Shown: piece by piece, positions 9,430 to 19,575 of the stretch
Layout: the number at the start of each line of letters is the position of its first letter
How positions within the stretch are numbered: position 1 is the stretch's first letter
Made by a program: the position numbers and the translations under genes
Assembly (NCBI GenBank): GCA_031180595.1
Contig: JAPSLQ010000001.1
Span: 1 to 64,000, forward strand
DNA: 64,000 nucleotides
Source: Isoptericola sp.
GTDB taxonomy: Bacteria > Actinomycetota > Actinomycetes > Actinomycetales > Cellulomonadaceae
Reading direction: 5' to 3'
The notes under the pieces: model-generated
Told to the model about the DNA's origin: nothing
Seen by the model: the letters and a program-made list of their open reading frames with translations, nothing else
Databases searched by the model: none

Positions 9430-11145
9430 GTGAGGCCACTCGACCCCCGCCTGCTGCGGCGCGCCCGCGCCGCGCGCACCTACGTGGTGCTCACCGCCGT
9501 CCTCGGCGCGGCCGCGGCCGGGCTCGTCGTCGTGCAGGCGTTCGCGATCGCCCACGCGCTCGGGCCGGTCGTGACGGCGGCGAGCGCCGGCCGGACGCCG
9601 GCCCTGGGGCCCGTCTGGCGGTGGGTCGCCGTGCTCGCGCTGGTCATGGCGCTGCGGGCGGGCGTCGCGTGGGCGCAGGAGCGGTTCGCCCAGCGCGCCG
9701 CGCCGCGGGTCGTCGGCGAGCTGCGCGAGCAGGTCGTCGCGCACGCGGTCGCGCTCGGGCCGCGCGCCGCCGGGACCGGCGACCCGGCCGCCGTCGCGAC
9801 GCTCGCGACCCGTGGGCTCGACGACCTCGAGCCGTACCTCGTGCGCTACCTGCCGCAGCTGCTGCTCACGGCGCTCGTGACGCCCACGCTCGTGCTCGTC
9901 GTGCTGGGGCTCGACTGGGTCTCGGCCCTGGTCCTCGCGGCCACGATCCCGCTGGTCCCGTTCTTCATGTGGCTCGTGGGCGTCATGACGGCGGGCACCT
10001 CCGAGCGGCGGCTGCGCGCGATCGAGCGCCTCGGCGCCCAGGTGCTCGACCTGCTCGCGGGCCTGCCGACGCTGCGCGCGTTCGGCCGCGAGGTGGGGCC
10101 CGGCGCGCGCGTCCGGGCGCTCGGCGAGGCCTCGCGCCGGGCGGCCATGGGCACGCTGCGCGTGGCGTTCCTGTCCGGCATGGTGCTCGAGCTCCTCACG
10201 ACCCTGTCGGTGGCGATCGTCGCGGTGGGCGTGGGCCTGCGGCTCGTGCACGGCGGGATGGAGCTCGTCCCGGCGATCGCCGTCCTGGTCCTGGCGCCCG
10301 AGGTGTACCTGCCGCTGCGGCGCGTGGGCGCGGAGTTCCACGCCTCGACCGACGGGATCGCCGCCGCGGAGCGGGCCTTCGCCGTCCTGGAGACCCCGCT
10401 GCCCCGCTCCGGGCGCGGCGCCGCGCCGGCGCTCGACGCCGGCACGCTCGTGCTCGACCGCGTGACCGTGCGCGCGGGCGAGCGCGGCGTCGAGGCGCCG
10501 TCGGACCTGAGCGCACGCATCCCGCTCGGGAGCGGGCGCCCTGGAGGCGGGCGTGTCGTCGCGCTGCGCGGGCCGAGCGGCGCGGGGAAGTCGACGACGG
10601 CGCTCGTCCTGCTCGGCCTGCTCCGTCCCGACGACGGCCGCGTCCTGCTCGAGCCCGCGGACGGCACGCCGCTGGACCTCGCCGACGTCGACCCGGCCTC
10701 GTGGTGGGTGCGGGTCACGTGGGTGCCGCAGCGGCCGTCGCTGCCGCCCGGCACGCTGCGCGACGTCGTCGCCGACGGGCACGCGGTGCCCGACGACGCG
10801 CTCGCTGCGGCCGCCCGCACGACGGGGCTCGACGCGGTCGTCGGCGCGCTGCCGGACGGCTGGGACACCCGGGTGGGTCTCGGCGGCGTCGGCCTGAGCG
10901 TGGGTCAGCGGCAGCGCGTCGCGCTCACCGCGGCACTCCTGGCGGGCGACCGCCCGCTCGTCGTGCTCGACGAGCCGACGGCGCACCTCGACGCGCGCGG
11001 CGAGCAGGTCGTCCTCGACACGGTGCGGGCCTGGCGCGACGCCGGGCGCACCGTCGTCGTGATCGCCCACCGCGCGTCGCTGCTCTCGCTCGCCGACCAG
11101 GTGGTCGACGTCGTCGCACGGGAGGTGGCCGGTGCTCCCGCATGA
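9430..11145 (+). CDS. cydD: Thiol reductant ABC exporter subunit CydD
   Basis: ABC TM domain + Walker A GPSGAGKST, LSVGQRQR; position after cydB. Confidence 0.92.
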   Translation: MRPLDPRLLRRARAARTYVVLTAVLGAAAAGLVVVQAFAIAHALGPVVTAASAGRTPALGPVWRWVAVLALVMALRAGVAWAQERFAQRAAPRVVGELREQVVAHAVALGPRAAGTGDPAAVATLATRGLDDLEPYLVRYLPQLLLTALVTPTLVLVVLGLDWVSALVLAATIPLVPFFMWLVGVMTAGTSERRLRAIERLGAQVLDLLAGLPTLRAFGREVGPGARVRALGEASRRAAMGTLRVAFLSGMVLELLTTLSVAIVAVGVGLRLVHGGMELVPAIAVLVLAPEVYLPLRRVGAEFHASTDGIAAAERAFAVLETPLPRSGRGAAPALDAGTLVLDRVTVRAGERGVEAPSDLSARIPLGSGRPGGGRVVALRGPSGAGKSTTALVLLGLLRPDDGRVLLEPADGTPLDLADVDPASWWVRVTWVPQRPSLPPGTLRDVVADGHAVPDDALAAAARTTGLDAVVGALPDGWDTRVGLGGVGLSVGQRQRVALTAALLAGDRPLVVLDEPTAHLDARGEQVVLDTVRAWRDAGRTVVVIAHRASLLSLADQVVDVVAREVAGAPA

Positions 11146-12922
11146 CCCGTTGCGGCGCGTGCTGCCGCTGCTCGAGGTCCACCGGGGCCGCGTGGTGCGT
11201 GCCGTGGCCCTCGGTGCGCTCGCGCTCGGGTCGTCGGTGGCCCTCGCCGCCGTGTCCGCGTGGCTGATCGCGCGCGCCTCCCAGATGCCACCGGTGCTGC
11301 AGCTCTCGGTCGCGGTCGTGAGCGTCCGCGCGTTCGGCATCGGGCGCGGCGTGCTCCGCTACCTCGAGCGGCTCGCCTCGCACGACGTCGCCCTGCGCGG
11401 CATGGCGGCCCTGCGGGCCAACCTCTACGACGCGCTCGCGCGCGGGCCGGTCACGGGCGTCGTCGCGCTGCGCCGCGGCGAGCTGCTGGCACGCGTCGGG
11501 GCCGACGTCGACGCCGTGGGGGACGTCGTGGTCCGGGCGCTCGTCCCGGCGGGGGTCGCGGCGGTCGTCGGGCTCGGCTCGGTCGCACTCGTGGGGGCGT
11601 TCCTCCCCGACGCCGGACTCGCCCTGCTCGGCTGCCTCGTGCTGGCCGGCCTGCTCGCGCCGTGGCTCGCCGCACGCTCGGCCGCCGCGGTCGAGCGCCG
11701 TGGCGCCGACGCGCGGGCCGAGGTCACCGCCCGCGCTCTCGAGCTGCTCGAGGACGGCCAGCAGCTCCGCGTGGCCGGGAGGCTCGGTGGCCGTCTGGAG
11801 GAGCTCCGGGCGGCCGACGCGCGGCTCGCCGCGGCGACCGACGACGGCGCACGCTCCGGCGCGCTCGCGGCGGCGGTCGGCGCCGGTGCGCAGCTCTTGT
11901 CCGTCGTGTGCTCGCTCGTCCTCGGGATCCCGGCGACCGTGACAGGGACGCTCGCGCCGGTCGAGCTCGCGGTCGTGGTGCTCACGCCGCTCGCGGCGTT
12001 CGAGGCGACGCAGGCGCTGCCCGCCGCGGCCGTGCAGCTGCGCCGTTCGCGCGAGGCCGCGCGGCGTCTCGTCGAGCTCCTCCCGGACACCCCCGCGGAG
12101 CCGTCACCGGGCCAGGACCCGCGACCGGCCGGTCACGCTCCTGACCGGTCTCCCGGCAGCGCGGTGCTGCTGCGACTCGACGACGTCGCCGCCGGCTGGG
12201 ACGGCACGACGGCGGTCGCGGGCGTCGGCCTGGACCTGCGGCCCGGGTCCGTCGTCGCCCTGGCCGGTCCGTCGGGGGTCGGGAAGACGACGTTGCTCCT
12301 CACGGCGGCCCGTCTGCTACCGGCCCTCGCGGGCACGGTCACCGGGCGGGACGCGCTCTTCGTCGCCGAGGACGGCCACCTCTTCGGCACCACGGTGCTC
12401 GAGAACCTGCGCGTCGCGCGCGCGGACGTCACGCCCGACGAGGCGCGCGAGGCGCTCGCCGCGGTGGGGCTCGACGGGTGGCTCGCGGCCCTGCCGGGCG
12501 GCCTCGACACGGTCCTCGGGACCGGGGCGGGCGACGTGTCGGGCGGGGAGCGACGGCGCCTGCTCGTCGCGCGGGCGCTGCTCGCCCCGGCGCGGGTCCT
12601 GCTCGTGGACGAACCCGCCGAGCACCTCGACGCGGCCACGGCCGACGCGCTCGTCCGCACGCTCGCCGACCACGCGCGCCGCACCGGTCGGGCCGTCGTC
12701 GTCGCGTCGCACCGGCTCGCCGCGCTCGACGTCGCCGACGAGGTCGTCCTCCTCGGCCGGCGCGACGACGCCGAACACGACGCCGGGCACGACGCCGGGC
12801 ACGGCGGCGCGGCCGCGACGGTCGTCGCCCGCGGCCGCCACGCCGACCTGCTCCGGGCCGAGCCCGCCTACGCCTGGGCCGCCGCCCAGGAGTCCCGGAG
12901 ACCTGACGCCGTACACGCGTGA
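11132..12922 (+). CDS. cydC: Thiol reductant ABC exporter subunit CydC
   Basis: ABC TM domain + GPSGVGKTT, VSGGERRRL; overlaps cydD by 14 bp. Confidence 0.92.
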   Translation: MLPHDPLRRVLPLLEVHRGRVVRAVALGALALGSSVALAAVSAWLIARASQMPPVLQLSVAVVSVRAFGIGRGVLRYLERLASHDVALRGMAALRANLYDALARGPVTGVVALRRGELLARVGADVDAVGDVVVRALVPAGVAAVVGLGSVALVGAFLPDAGLALLGCLVLAGLLAPWLAARSAAAVERRGADARAEVTARALELLEDGQQLRVAGRLGGRLEELRAADARLAAATDDGARSGALAAAVGAGAQLLSVVCSLVLGIPATVTGTLAPVELAVVVLTPLAAFEATQALPAAAVQLRRSREAARRLVELLPDTPAEPSPGQDPRPAGHAPDRSPGSAVLLRLDDVAAGWDGTTAVAGVGLDLRPGSVVALAGPSGVGKTTLLLTAARLLPALAGTVTGRDALFVAEDGHLFGTTVLENLRVARADVTPDEAREALAAVGLDGWLAALPGGLDTVLGTGAGDVSGGERRRLLVARALLAPARVLLVDEPAEHLDAATADALVRTLADHARRTGRAVVVASHRLAALDVADEVVLLGRRDDAEHDAGHDAGHGGAAATVVARGRHADLLRAEPAYAWAAAQESRRPDAVHA

Positions 12923-12927
12923 GAGGA

Positions 12928-13014
12928 CGACGGGTCGGGGAGACGGCGTGAGCGAGAGCGGAGGGAGCGCAGCGACCGACTCGTTCGAGCGAGCGTCGTC
13001 TCCCCGACCGGTCG
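12928..13014. terminator. Long inverted repeat between convergent cydC and FAD oxidoreductase
   Basis: CGACGGGTCGGGGAGACG / CGTCTCCCCGACCGGTCG (18-bp arms, one mismatch) around a ~51-nt loop. Confidence 0.6.
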
Positions 13015-13048
13015 ACCGACGTCCACCCCGGCACGCCGGCTCCCCGGG

Positions 13049-14638
13049 TCACGAGCCCAGCACCGCCATCGCGGCCGCCCGCCCCGGGATGCCGCTCACT
13101 CCCCCGCCGCGCCGCGCGCCCGCACCGCACAGGAGCACGCCGGCATGGTCCGTCTCGACGCCCCAGCGGCCGACCTCGTCGTCGGACTCGGCCCAGGGCC
13201 ACGACAGGTCGCGGTGGAAGATGTGCCCGCCCGGCAGGCCGACGTCACCCTCGAGGTCCACCGGCGTGCGCGCCTCGATGCACGGCCGGCCCTCGGGGTC
13301 GCGCAGCAGGACGTCGGCGATCGGCTCGGCGAGCACGGAGTCGAGCGAGCGCAGGGTGGCCGCGAGCGCCGACTCACGCGCGGCGTCGTTGTCCTCGCGG
13401 AACAGCCGCGCGGGCATGTGCAGGCCGAACAGCGTGAGCGTCTGCGCCCCGGCGTCCCGCAGCGAGGGCCCGAGGATCGACGGGTCGGTCAGGGAGTGGC
13501 AGTAGATCTCGCACGGCGGCAGCTCGGGGATGCGCCCCGCGGCGGCCTGCGCGTACGCGGCCTGGAGCTGGTCGAACGACTCGTTGACGTGGAACGTGCC
13601 GCTGAAGGCCGCGACGGGGTCGACCTCGTCGCGCAGCCGCGGCAGGCGCCCCAGCAGCATGTTGACCTTGAGCTGGGCGCCCTCGGGCTCCTCGGGTGTC
13701 GCGGTGCCCGACGGCGCCGCACCCCCGGCGGCGAGCAGCCGGTCGAGCGTGGCCGGCGCGCAGCCCGCGAGCACGACCCCGGCGCGGACGCCGCGTGTGA
13801 CGCCGTCGTCGTCGGTCCACGTCACCTCGGCGTCGCCGGCCCCGGGGCTCACGGCGGTGACCTCGGCACGCGTGACGAGCGTCGCGCCGGCCCCCGCCGC
13901 GGCGTCGCGCAGCGCACCGCTCACGGCGCCCATGCCGCCCACGGGGACGTCCCAGTCGCCCGTGCCGCCGCCGATCACGTGGTAGAGGAAGCAGCGGTTC
14001 TGGGTCAGGGACGCCGAGTCGAGGTCGGCGAACGTGCCGATGAGCCCGTCGGTCGCGACGATCCCGCGCACGACGTCGTCGTCGAACCGCTCCCGCAGCG
14101 TCTCGCCGAGCGGCCGCTCGACGAGGTCGCGCCAGACGTCCTCGTCGTCGACGAGCGCGCGGGCCTCCTTCGCCGACGTCAGCGGCCGGGTCACGGTCGG
14201 GAACAGCCGCTCGGCCAGGCGGCCCGTGCCGGCGTAGAGCCGCCGCCAGGCGTCGTGGTCCGACGCGGGCGCGCCGACCGCGCCGAACGAGGCGCGTGTG
14301 CCGTCGTCGGACGCGGTGTCGACGAGGAGCCCACCGTCCCCCACGGGGGTGTACGAGGAGTAGCGGCGGCGCCGCAGCGTCAGGGCGAGACCGAGCTCGT
14401 CGACCACCTGGCGCGGCATGAGCGACACGAGGTAGGAGTAGCGCGAGAGCCGCGCGTCGACACCGTCGAACACGGGCGCGGAGACCGACGCGCCGCCCAC
14501 GTGGTCGAGGCGCTCGAGCACGAGGACGCTGCGCCCCGCGCGGGCGAGGTAGGCGGCGGCGGTCAGCCCGTTGTGGCCCCCGCCGACGACCACGGCGTCG
14601 TAGCGGGCGGCGAGGGAGGCGGAGGTCGCTGCGGTCAT
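13049..14638 (-). CDS. FAD-dependent oxidoreductase, phytoene desaturase-like
   Basis: YDAVVVGGGHNGLTAAAYLARAGRSVLVLERLDHVGGASVS; GVSGIPGRAAAMAVL C-terminus. Confidence 0.88.
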   Translation of the reverse strand: MTAATSASLAARYDAVVVGGGHNGLTAAAYLARAGRSVLVLERLDHVGGASVSAPVFDGVDARLSRYSYLVSLMPRQVVDELGLALTLRRRRYSSYTPVGDGGLLVDTASDDGTRASFGAVGAPASDHDAWRRLYAGTGRLAERLFPTVTRPLTSAKEARALVDDEDVWRDLVERPLGETLRERFDDDVVRGIVATDGLIGTFADLDSASLTQNRCFLYHVIGGGTGDWDVPVGGMGAVSGALRDAAAGAGATLVTRAEVTAVSPGAGDAEVTWTDDDGVTRGVRAGVVLAGCAPATLDRLLAAGGAAPSGTATPEEPEGAQLKVNMLLGRLPRLRDEVDPVAAFSGTFHVNESFDQLQAAYAQAAAGRIPELPPCEIYCHSLTDPSILGPSLRDAGAQTLTLFGLHMPARLFREDNDAARESALAATLRSLDSVLAEPIADVLLRDPEGRPCIEARTPVDLEGDVGLPGGHIFHRDLSWPWAESDDEVGRWGVETDHAGVLLCGAGARRGGGVSGIPGRAAAMAVLGS

Positions 14639-14693
14639 GCCGCCATCGTGGCAGACGCGGCGAGCGGGCACGGAACCGGTAACGTCGCGGGGC

Positions 14694-15638
14694 GTGAAGA
14701 TCCTCGTACCCGGCAACGTGCCCTTCGACCTGACCATCGACGTCGAGGGGGTCGACGTCGCGAGCTACGTCATGCGCGACCCGATCCCCGACGAGCACCT
14801 CGACGCCGAGGCGATCGTCACGTGGGCCAGCCCGCAGCGCGTGCTCGACGACGCGGCCCGGCGCATGGCGGGCCTGCGCTGGGTCCAGACGCTCAACGCC
14901 GGGCCGGACCAGGCGCTCGCGGCGAGGTTCGGCCCGGACGTCACGATCGCGTCCGGCCGCGGGCTCCACGACTCGACGGTCACCGAGCACACCCTCGCGC
15001 TCGTGCTCGCGGTGACACGGCGGTTCGACCGGATGTTCGCGGCGCAGCGTGAGCACCGCTGGGACCAGGAGTTCGCGCGCGAGCAGACCGTGAACGAGTC
15101 CCGGTACTCGCTCGACGGCGCCCGGGTGACGATCTGGGGCTTCGGGTCGATCGCGGGGCGGCTCTCCCCGCTGCTGACGGCGCTCGGGGCGCAGGTGACC
15201 GGCGTCGCCTCCTCGGCCGGCGAGCGGTACGGCTACCCCGTGGTGGCGCGCGACTCGCTGCCCGAGCTCCTCGCGACCACCGACCTCCTGATCTCGCTGC
15301 TGCCGGCGACGCCCGAGACGCACCACGCGCTCGACGCGACCCTGCTCGCCAAGCTTCCGCCGCACGCGCGGTTCGTCAACGTCGGGCGCGGCGCGACGGT
15401 CGACGAGGCGGCCCTGGTCGCGGCCCTGCGCGACGGGTCGCTCGCCGGGGCGGCGCTCGACGTCACGGAGACCGAGCCCCTCCCCGCCGACTCGCCCCTG
15501 TGGGACGCGCCGAACGTCATCATCACGCCGCACGTGGCGGGCGGGCGACCGCAGGACGCGGCGGCGTTCGTCACCGAGCAGGTGCGCGCCTGGCTCGCCG
15601 ACGGTCCGGCCGGGCTGCGCAACGTCGTCGCGCGCTGA
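14694..15638 (+). CDS. D-isomer specific 2-hydroxyacid dehydrogenase
   Basis: VTIWGFGSIAGRLSPLL NAD site, FVNVGRGATVDEAALVAAL, ALDVTETEPLP; GTG start at 14694. Confidence 0.88.
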   Translation: MKILVPGNVPFDLTIDVEGVDVASYVMRDPIPDEHLDAEAIVTWASPQRVLDDAARRMAGLRWVQTLNAGPDQALAARFGPDVTIASGRGLHDSTVTEHTLALVLAVTRRFDRMFAAQREHRWDQEFAREQTVNESRYSLDGARVTIWGFGSIAGRLSPLLTALGAQVTGVASSAGERYGYPVVARDSLPELLATTDLLISLLPATPETHHALDATLLAKLPPHARFVNVGRGATVDEAALVAALRDGSLAGAALDVTETEPLPADSPLWDAPNVIITPHVAGGRPQDAAAFVTEQVRAWLADGPAGLRNVVAR

Positions 15639-15641
15639 GCG

Positions 15642-16406
15642 CTAGCCGCCGAACGCGAGCGCGGCACCCGCACCCGCGGCGAGAAGTCCGACGACGGGGG
15701 TCCAGTACCGGTCGTCGGCGCGCGCGAAGCGGGTGTCGCGCACGCGCTTGAGGACGCCGACGTACCGTCCGTCTCCCACGACACGCGCCACCAGCAGGAC
15801 GAGCGCGGCGACGCCGAGCCACCGCCACCAGGCGCCGTCGGCCCCGAGCGCGAGCGCCACGACGACGACCGCGTAGGCGACGAGCGCGATCACGACCCCG
15901 ACGATCGGCACGGGCCCCGGGCTCCAGAGGGGCTGGCGGGTGCCCGCACGCTGCGGCACCGCGTCGGCGACGCCCGCCCTCGAGCCGGCGGCCCACGCGA
16001 CGTGGACGCCGGCCGCGACGACGGCGGCCGCCACGGCCAGCGCCGTCGCACCCCCGAGCGCCCATGCGGGGATCGCACCATCCGACGCGAGCGCGAGCAC
16101 GCCGGCCGCCGTGAAGAACGGCCACGCCAGGTGCCCGGGCACGAAGGCGAAGATCACGGCGCCCGAGACCAGGCACAGCGCGCCGACGACCACGGGGACC
16201 GGCCACCCGAGCAGGACGCCCGCCAGCGCCCACCACGCGACCGAGGTCAGGTGCCAGGCGGCGCGGAGCAGCCGGTCGGCGTACCGGCGCGGGATGCCGA
16301 TCTTCCAGCCGGGCGACGCGATCAGGGGCCGCAGGACCGCGACCTCGCCGAGCGCTGAGTGGACGAGCCCGACGAGGGCGAGGAGAAGTGCGGCGGCGAG
16401 CGACAT
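15642..16406 (-). CDS. Polytopic membrane protein with DUF3995-like C-terminus
   Basis: Multiple TM segments; GDGRYVGVLKRVRDTRFARADDRYWTP resembles DUF3995. Confidence 0.65.
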   Translation of the reverse strand: MSLAAALLLALVGLVHSALGEVAVLRPLIASPGWKIGIPRRYADRLLRAAWHLTSVAWWALAGVLLGWPVPVVVGALCLVSGAVIFAFVPGHLAWPFFTAAGVLALASDGAIPAWALGGATALAVAAAVVAAGVHVAWAAGSRAGVADAVPQRAGTRQPLWSPGPVPIVGVVIALVAYAVVVVALALGADGAWWRWLGVAALVLLVARVVGDGRYVGVLKRVRDTRFARADDRYWTPVVGLLAAGAGAALAFGG

Positions 16407-16414
16407 CGGATCCT

Positions 16415-16459
16415 CCGTACGGTGGCGTATGGTCACGCTATCCATACGGTGGCGTATGG
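16415..16459. promoter_or_regulatory. Duplicated operator in TetR/membrane-protein divergent promoter
   Basis: CCGTACGGTGGCGTATGG (16415-16432) and perfect palindrome CCATACG-GTGG-CGTATGG (16442-16459), 27 bp apart. Confidence 0.8.
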
Positions 16460-17004
16460 TCAAGGGCATGGCCTCGCTCTCCGCGTCCGACTGGGTCCGC
16501 GCCGCCGCCCGGCGGCTCGCCGCCGACGGCGTCGACGCCGTGCGCGTCGAGCCGCTCGCCAAGGAGCTCGGGGTGTCCAAGGGCAGCTTCTACTGGCACT
16601 TCGGCGACCGGGACGCGCTGCTGGACGCCCTGCTCGAGCACTGGCGCGCCGCCGGCACCACCGGTGTCATCACCGAGATCGAGGAGGCCGCCGCCGATCC
16701 AGCGGACCGCCTCCGGCGGCTCGTGCACCTCGCCTTCGCCCACGCCGACCGCGGGTTCGACGCGGCCGTCCGGACGTGGGCCGCCCGCGAGGACCGCGCC
16801 CGCGCCGCCGTGCACGGGGTGGACGACGTCCGCATCGGTTACCTGGTGAGGCTGCTCACCGAGGCCGGCTCCGCCGACCCCGCCCGCCGCGCCGCCGTCG
16901 TCTACCGCACCCTGCTCGGGGAGTACGCGATGCGGCACGCGGGCGCCGAGGGTCTCGACGCCGAGGCGATCGACGCCCTGGCCTCCTGGGCGCTGGCGCC
17001 GTGA
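16456..17004 (+). CDS. TetR/AcrR family transcriptional regulator
   Basis: AAARRLAADGVDAVRVEPLAKELGVSKGSFYWHFGDRDALLDALLEHW TetR HTH; alternative ATG at 16468. Confidence 0.9.
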   Translation: MVKGMASLSASDWVRAAARRLAADGVDAVRVEPLAKELGVSKGSFYWHFGDRDALLDALLEHWRAAGTTGVITEIEEAAADPADRLRRLVHLAFAHADRGFDAAVRTWAAREDRARAAVHGVDDVRIGYLVRLLTEAGSADPARRAAVVYRTLLGEYAMRHAGAEGLDAEAIDALASWALAP

Positions 17005-17005
17005 G

Positions 17006-17923
17006 CTACCAGCGGGCGTTGCGCGGACGCGGCTGGCACCGCGGGCACGTGTACGACGAGCGGTTCATGAACGCGTCGCGCCGCACCGGCGTACCGCAGC
17101 GCGGGCAGGGCAGGCCCGCGCGCCCGTACACGGCGAGCGCGCGAGAGAAGTAGCCGGACTCACCGTTGACGTTGACGTACAGCGCGTCGAAGCTCGTCCC
17201 GCCGTGCTCGAGGGCCTCGGCCATGACGGCCGCGGCGGCCTCGAGGACCCGGTGCGCCTCGGCGCGGCGCAGCGTGTCGGTGGGACGTGCGAAGTGCAGG
17301 CGAGCACGCCAGAGCGCCTCGTCGGCGTAGATGTTGCCGACGCCCGAGGTCACGGTCTGGTCGAGCAGCGCGCGCTTGATCCCGGTCCGGCGACGGCGGA
17401 TCGCGTCGACGACGGCGTCCCGGTCGAGCGCGGGGTCGAGCAGGTCGCGCCCGATGTGGGCGACCGGCGCCGGCACGGCGGGCCGGTCGGTACCGAGGCC
17501 GCCGGGCGCGGCGTCCGAGGTCGGCACGAGGTCGACCACGGACAGGTGCCCGAACGTGCGCTGGTCCACGAAGTCGAGGTACCGCGCGCCCGACGGCGCG
17601 CCGTCGAGGTGCAGCCGCACGCGCAGGTGCGGGTGGTCCCACGTGCCACCGACCGCCGGGCCGCGCACCAGCAGCTGTCCGGACATGCCGAGATGGGCGA
17701 GGAGGGCGGCGTCGTGGCCCTCGAGCGGGAGCCACAGGAACTTGCCGCGCCGCGCCGCCTCGGCGAGCCGCCGGCCCCGCAGCTGGTCGGCGAAGCCCGA
17801 CGGGCCGCCGTCGTGCCGGCGCACGGAGTACTCGCGGAACACCTCGACGTCGCGCACGGCCGCGCCGACGACGAAGCGGTCGAGACCGTCGCGGACGGTC
17901 TCGACCTCGGGCAGCTCAGGCAT
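17006..17923 (-). CDS. mutM: Formamidopyrimidine-DNA glycosylase
   Basis: [15 protein letters not shown]-terminus and C-terminal zinc finger [10 protein letters not shown]…CPRCQ. Confidence 0.96.
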   Translation of the reverse strand: MPELPEVETVRDGLDRFVVGAAVRDVEVFREYSVRRHDGGPSGFADQLRGRRLAEAARRGKFLWLPLEGHDAALLAHLGMSGQLLVRGPAVGGTWDHPHLRVRLHLDGAPSGARYLDFVDQRTFGHLSVVDLVPTSDAAPGGLGTDRPAVPAPVAHIGRDLLDPALDRDAVVDAIRRRRTGIKRALLDQTVTSGVGNIYADEALWRARLHFARPTDTLRRAEAHRVLEAAAAVMAEALEHGGTSFDALYVNVNGESGYFSRALAVYGRAGLPCPRCGTPVRRDAFMNRSSYTCPRCQPRPRNARW

Positions 17924-18653
17924 CCAGGTCGGTGGGTGCGGGCGTGCCGTCGCCCAGGGCCGTGATGGCGCGGTACGCCTGCTCTGCGGCGGCCTGCTCG
18001 GCGTGCTTCTTTGCCGTGCCCTCGCCGAGGCCCACGACCGGCCCGGCGGAGACCTGCGCGTGGAAGACCCGCGCGTGCTCGGGACCCTCGGCGGTCACCT
18101 CGTACACGGGCGCGCCGAAACCACGCAGCGCGGCGGCCTCCTGCAGCGACGTCTTCCAGTCGAGGCCCGCGCCGAGGTCGGCCGCGTGCTCGAGCGTCGT
18201 GTCGACCAGCCGGTGCACCAGGTCGCGCGCCACCTCGAGCCCGTGCGACAGGTAGGCGGCACCGATGAGCGCCTCGACCGTGTCGGACAGGATCGAGTCC
18301 TTGTCGAAGCCGCGCGTACCCATCTCGCCCTTGCCGAGCAGGATGTAGCGGCCGAGGTCGAGCCGGCGGGCGACGGCCGCGAGCGCGCGCTGGGAGACCG
18401 TGGCCGCGCGCATCTTCGCGAGCTCGCCCTCGGACTGGTCCGGGTGGCGGCGGTAGAGCGCCTCGGTGACGACGAGGCCGAGGACCGTGTCGCCCAGGAA
18501 CTCGAGCCGCTCGTTCGTCGGGATGCCCCCGGCCTCGTGCGCGAAGGACCGGTGCGTCAGGGCAAGGACGAGAAGCTCGGGGTCCAGGTGGACCCCGAGC
18601 TTCTCGAGAAGAGCGGTCGGCTCCGGACGCTGCCGGGTGCCGTGCGCGGGCAC
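17916..18653 (-). CDS. rnc: Ribonuclease III
   Basis: [21 protein letters not shown] signature and dsRBD. Confidence 0.95.
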   Translation of the reverse strand: MPAHGTRQRPEPTALLEKLGVHLDPELLVLALTHRSFAHEAGGIPTNERLEFLGDTVLGLVVTEALYRRHPDQSEGELAKMRAATVSQRALAAVARRLDLGRYILLGKGEMGTRGFDKDSILSDTVEALIGAAYLSHGLEVARDLVHRLVDTTLEHAADLGAGLDWKTSLQEAAALRGFGAPVYEVTAEGPEHARVFHAQVSAGPVVGLGEGTAKKHAEQAAAEQAYRAITALGDGTPAPTDLDA

Positions 18654-18654
18654 G

Positions 18655-18849
18655 TCAGCCCGCGTGCTCGGTGCGCAGCGCCTCGGCGTACTGGCGGCCC
18701 TTGTACGTGCCGCACGTGGGGCACGCCGCGTGGGACAGCTTCTGACCCTTGCAGTTCGGGCACGTCGTGAGGGTCGCCGCGGTGGTCTTCCACTGCGAGC
18801 GACGCGCACGGGTGTTGCTGCGCGACATCTTGCGCTTCGGAACAGCCAC
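18655..18849 (-). CDS. rpmF: 50S ribosomal protein L32
   Basis: [21 protein letters not shown]…[21 protein letters not shown] start. Confidence 0.96.
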   Translation of the reverse strand: MAVPKRKMSRSNTRARRSQWKTTAATLTTCPNCKGQKLSHAACPTCGTYKGRQYAEALRTEHAG

Positions 18850-18851
18850 GG

Positions 18852-19403
18852 CTAGCTCTCTTTCGTCTCGTCGGACACGCTCGACTCCTCGAGCATGGTC
18901 TGCAGCGCCGCCCATCGAGGGTCGACGACGTCGTGGTGGTGGTCGGGGTCGTCGGCCAGGCGTGCTCCGCACTCGGAGCACAGACCCGGGCAGTCCTCCC
19001 GGCACAACGGTTGAAATGGTAGTGCAGTGACGACCGAATCCCGAACCGTGGGCTCGATGTCCGCCAGGTCGTCGGTGAGCACGAACTCCTCGTCGGCGTC
19101 GTCGTCACCGGCGGCCTCGGCCGCCTGCGCCCGCTCAGGATAGACGAACAGCTCCTGGACGTGGACCGTCACCTCGCGCGAGAGCGGGTCGAGGCAGCGG
19201 ACGCACTCGCCCTGGGCGGTGCCGCGCACGGCACCCGTGACGAGCACGCCCTCCATGACGGCCTCGAGCCGGAGCCCCAGCAGGAGGTCGCTGCCCTCGG
19301 GGATGCCGATGACCGACGTGCCCAGGTCGCCGGGCGCCTGCACGAGACGCGAGATCTCGCGCATCGTGCCGGGTCGCCGCGACAGCTCGTGCGTGTCGAG
19401 CAC
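18852..19403 (-). CDS. YceD/DUF177 family protein
   Basis: Upstream of rpmF; …CVRCLDPLSREV…CREDCPGLCSECGARL. Confidence 0.88.
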   Translation of the reverse strand: MLDTHELSRRPGTMREISRLVQAPGDLGTSVIGIPEGSDLLLGLRLEAVMEGVLVTGAVRGTAQGECVRCLDPLSREVTVHVQELFVYPERAQAAEAAGDDDADEEFVLTDDLADIEPTVRDSVVTALPFQPLCREDCPGLCSECGARLADDPDHHHDVVDPRWAALQTMLEESSVSDETKES

Positions 19404-19544
19404 GAGCGGCGAGCGCTTGGCGGTGCTGATGGCAGGCTCCAGGAAGGTCGGGGTGCGAGGGTTCGCCAGGGGGGCCCGAGTCCGGGCCAGCGGTACAGTC
19501 TACGCGCTGACCGCCGGGGGTCCAACAGGCGCCAGGCAACGTGA

Positions 19545-19565
19545 GGGACGTCTCACGGACGTCCC
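19545..19565. terminator. Hairpin candidate
   Basis: GGGACGT-CTCACGG-ACGTCCC between the DivIVA-like gene and DUF177. Confidence 0.5.
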
Positions 19566-19575
19566 GAGGTGCCGG

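Noticed and set aside
6780-9479. 899-aa minus-strand ORF opposite cydAB
   Set aside because: Antisense GC artefact; cydA/cydB on the plus strand are unambiguous.
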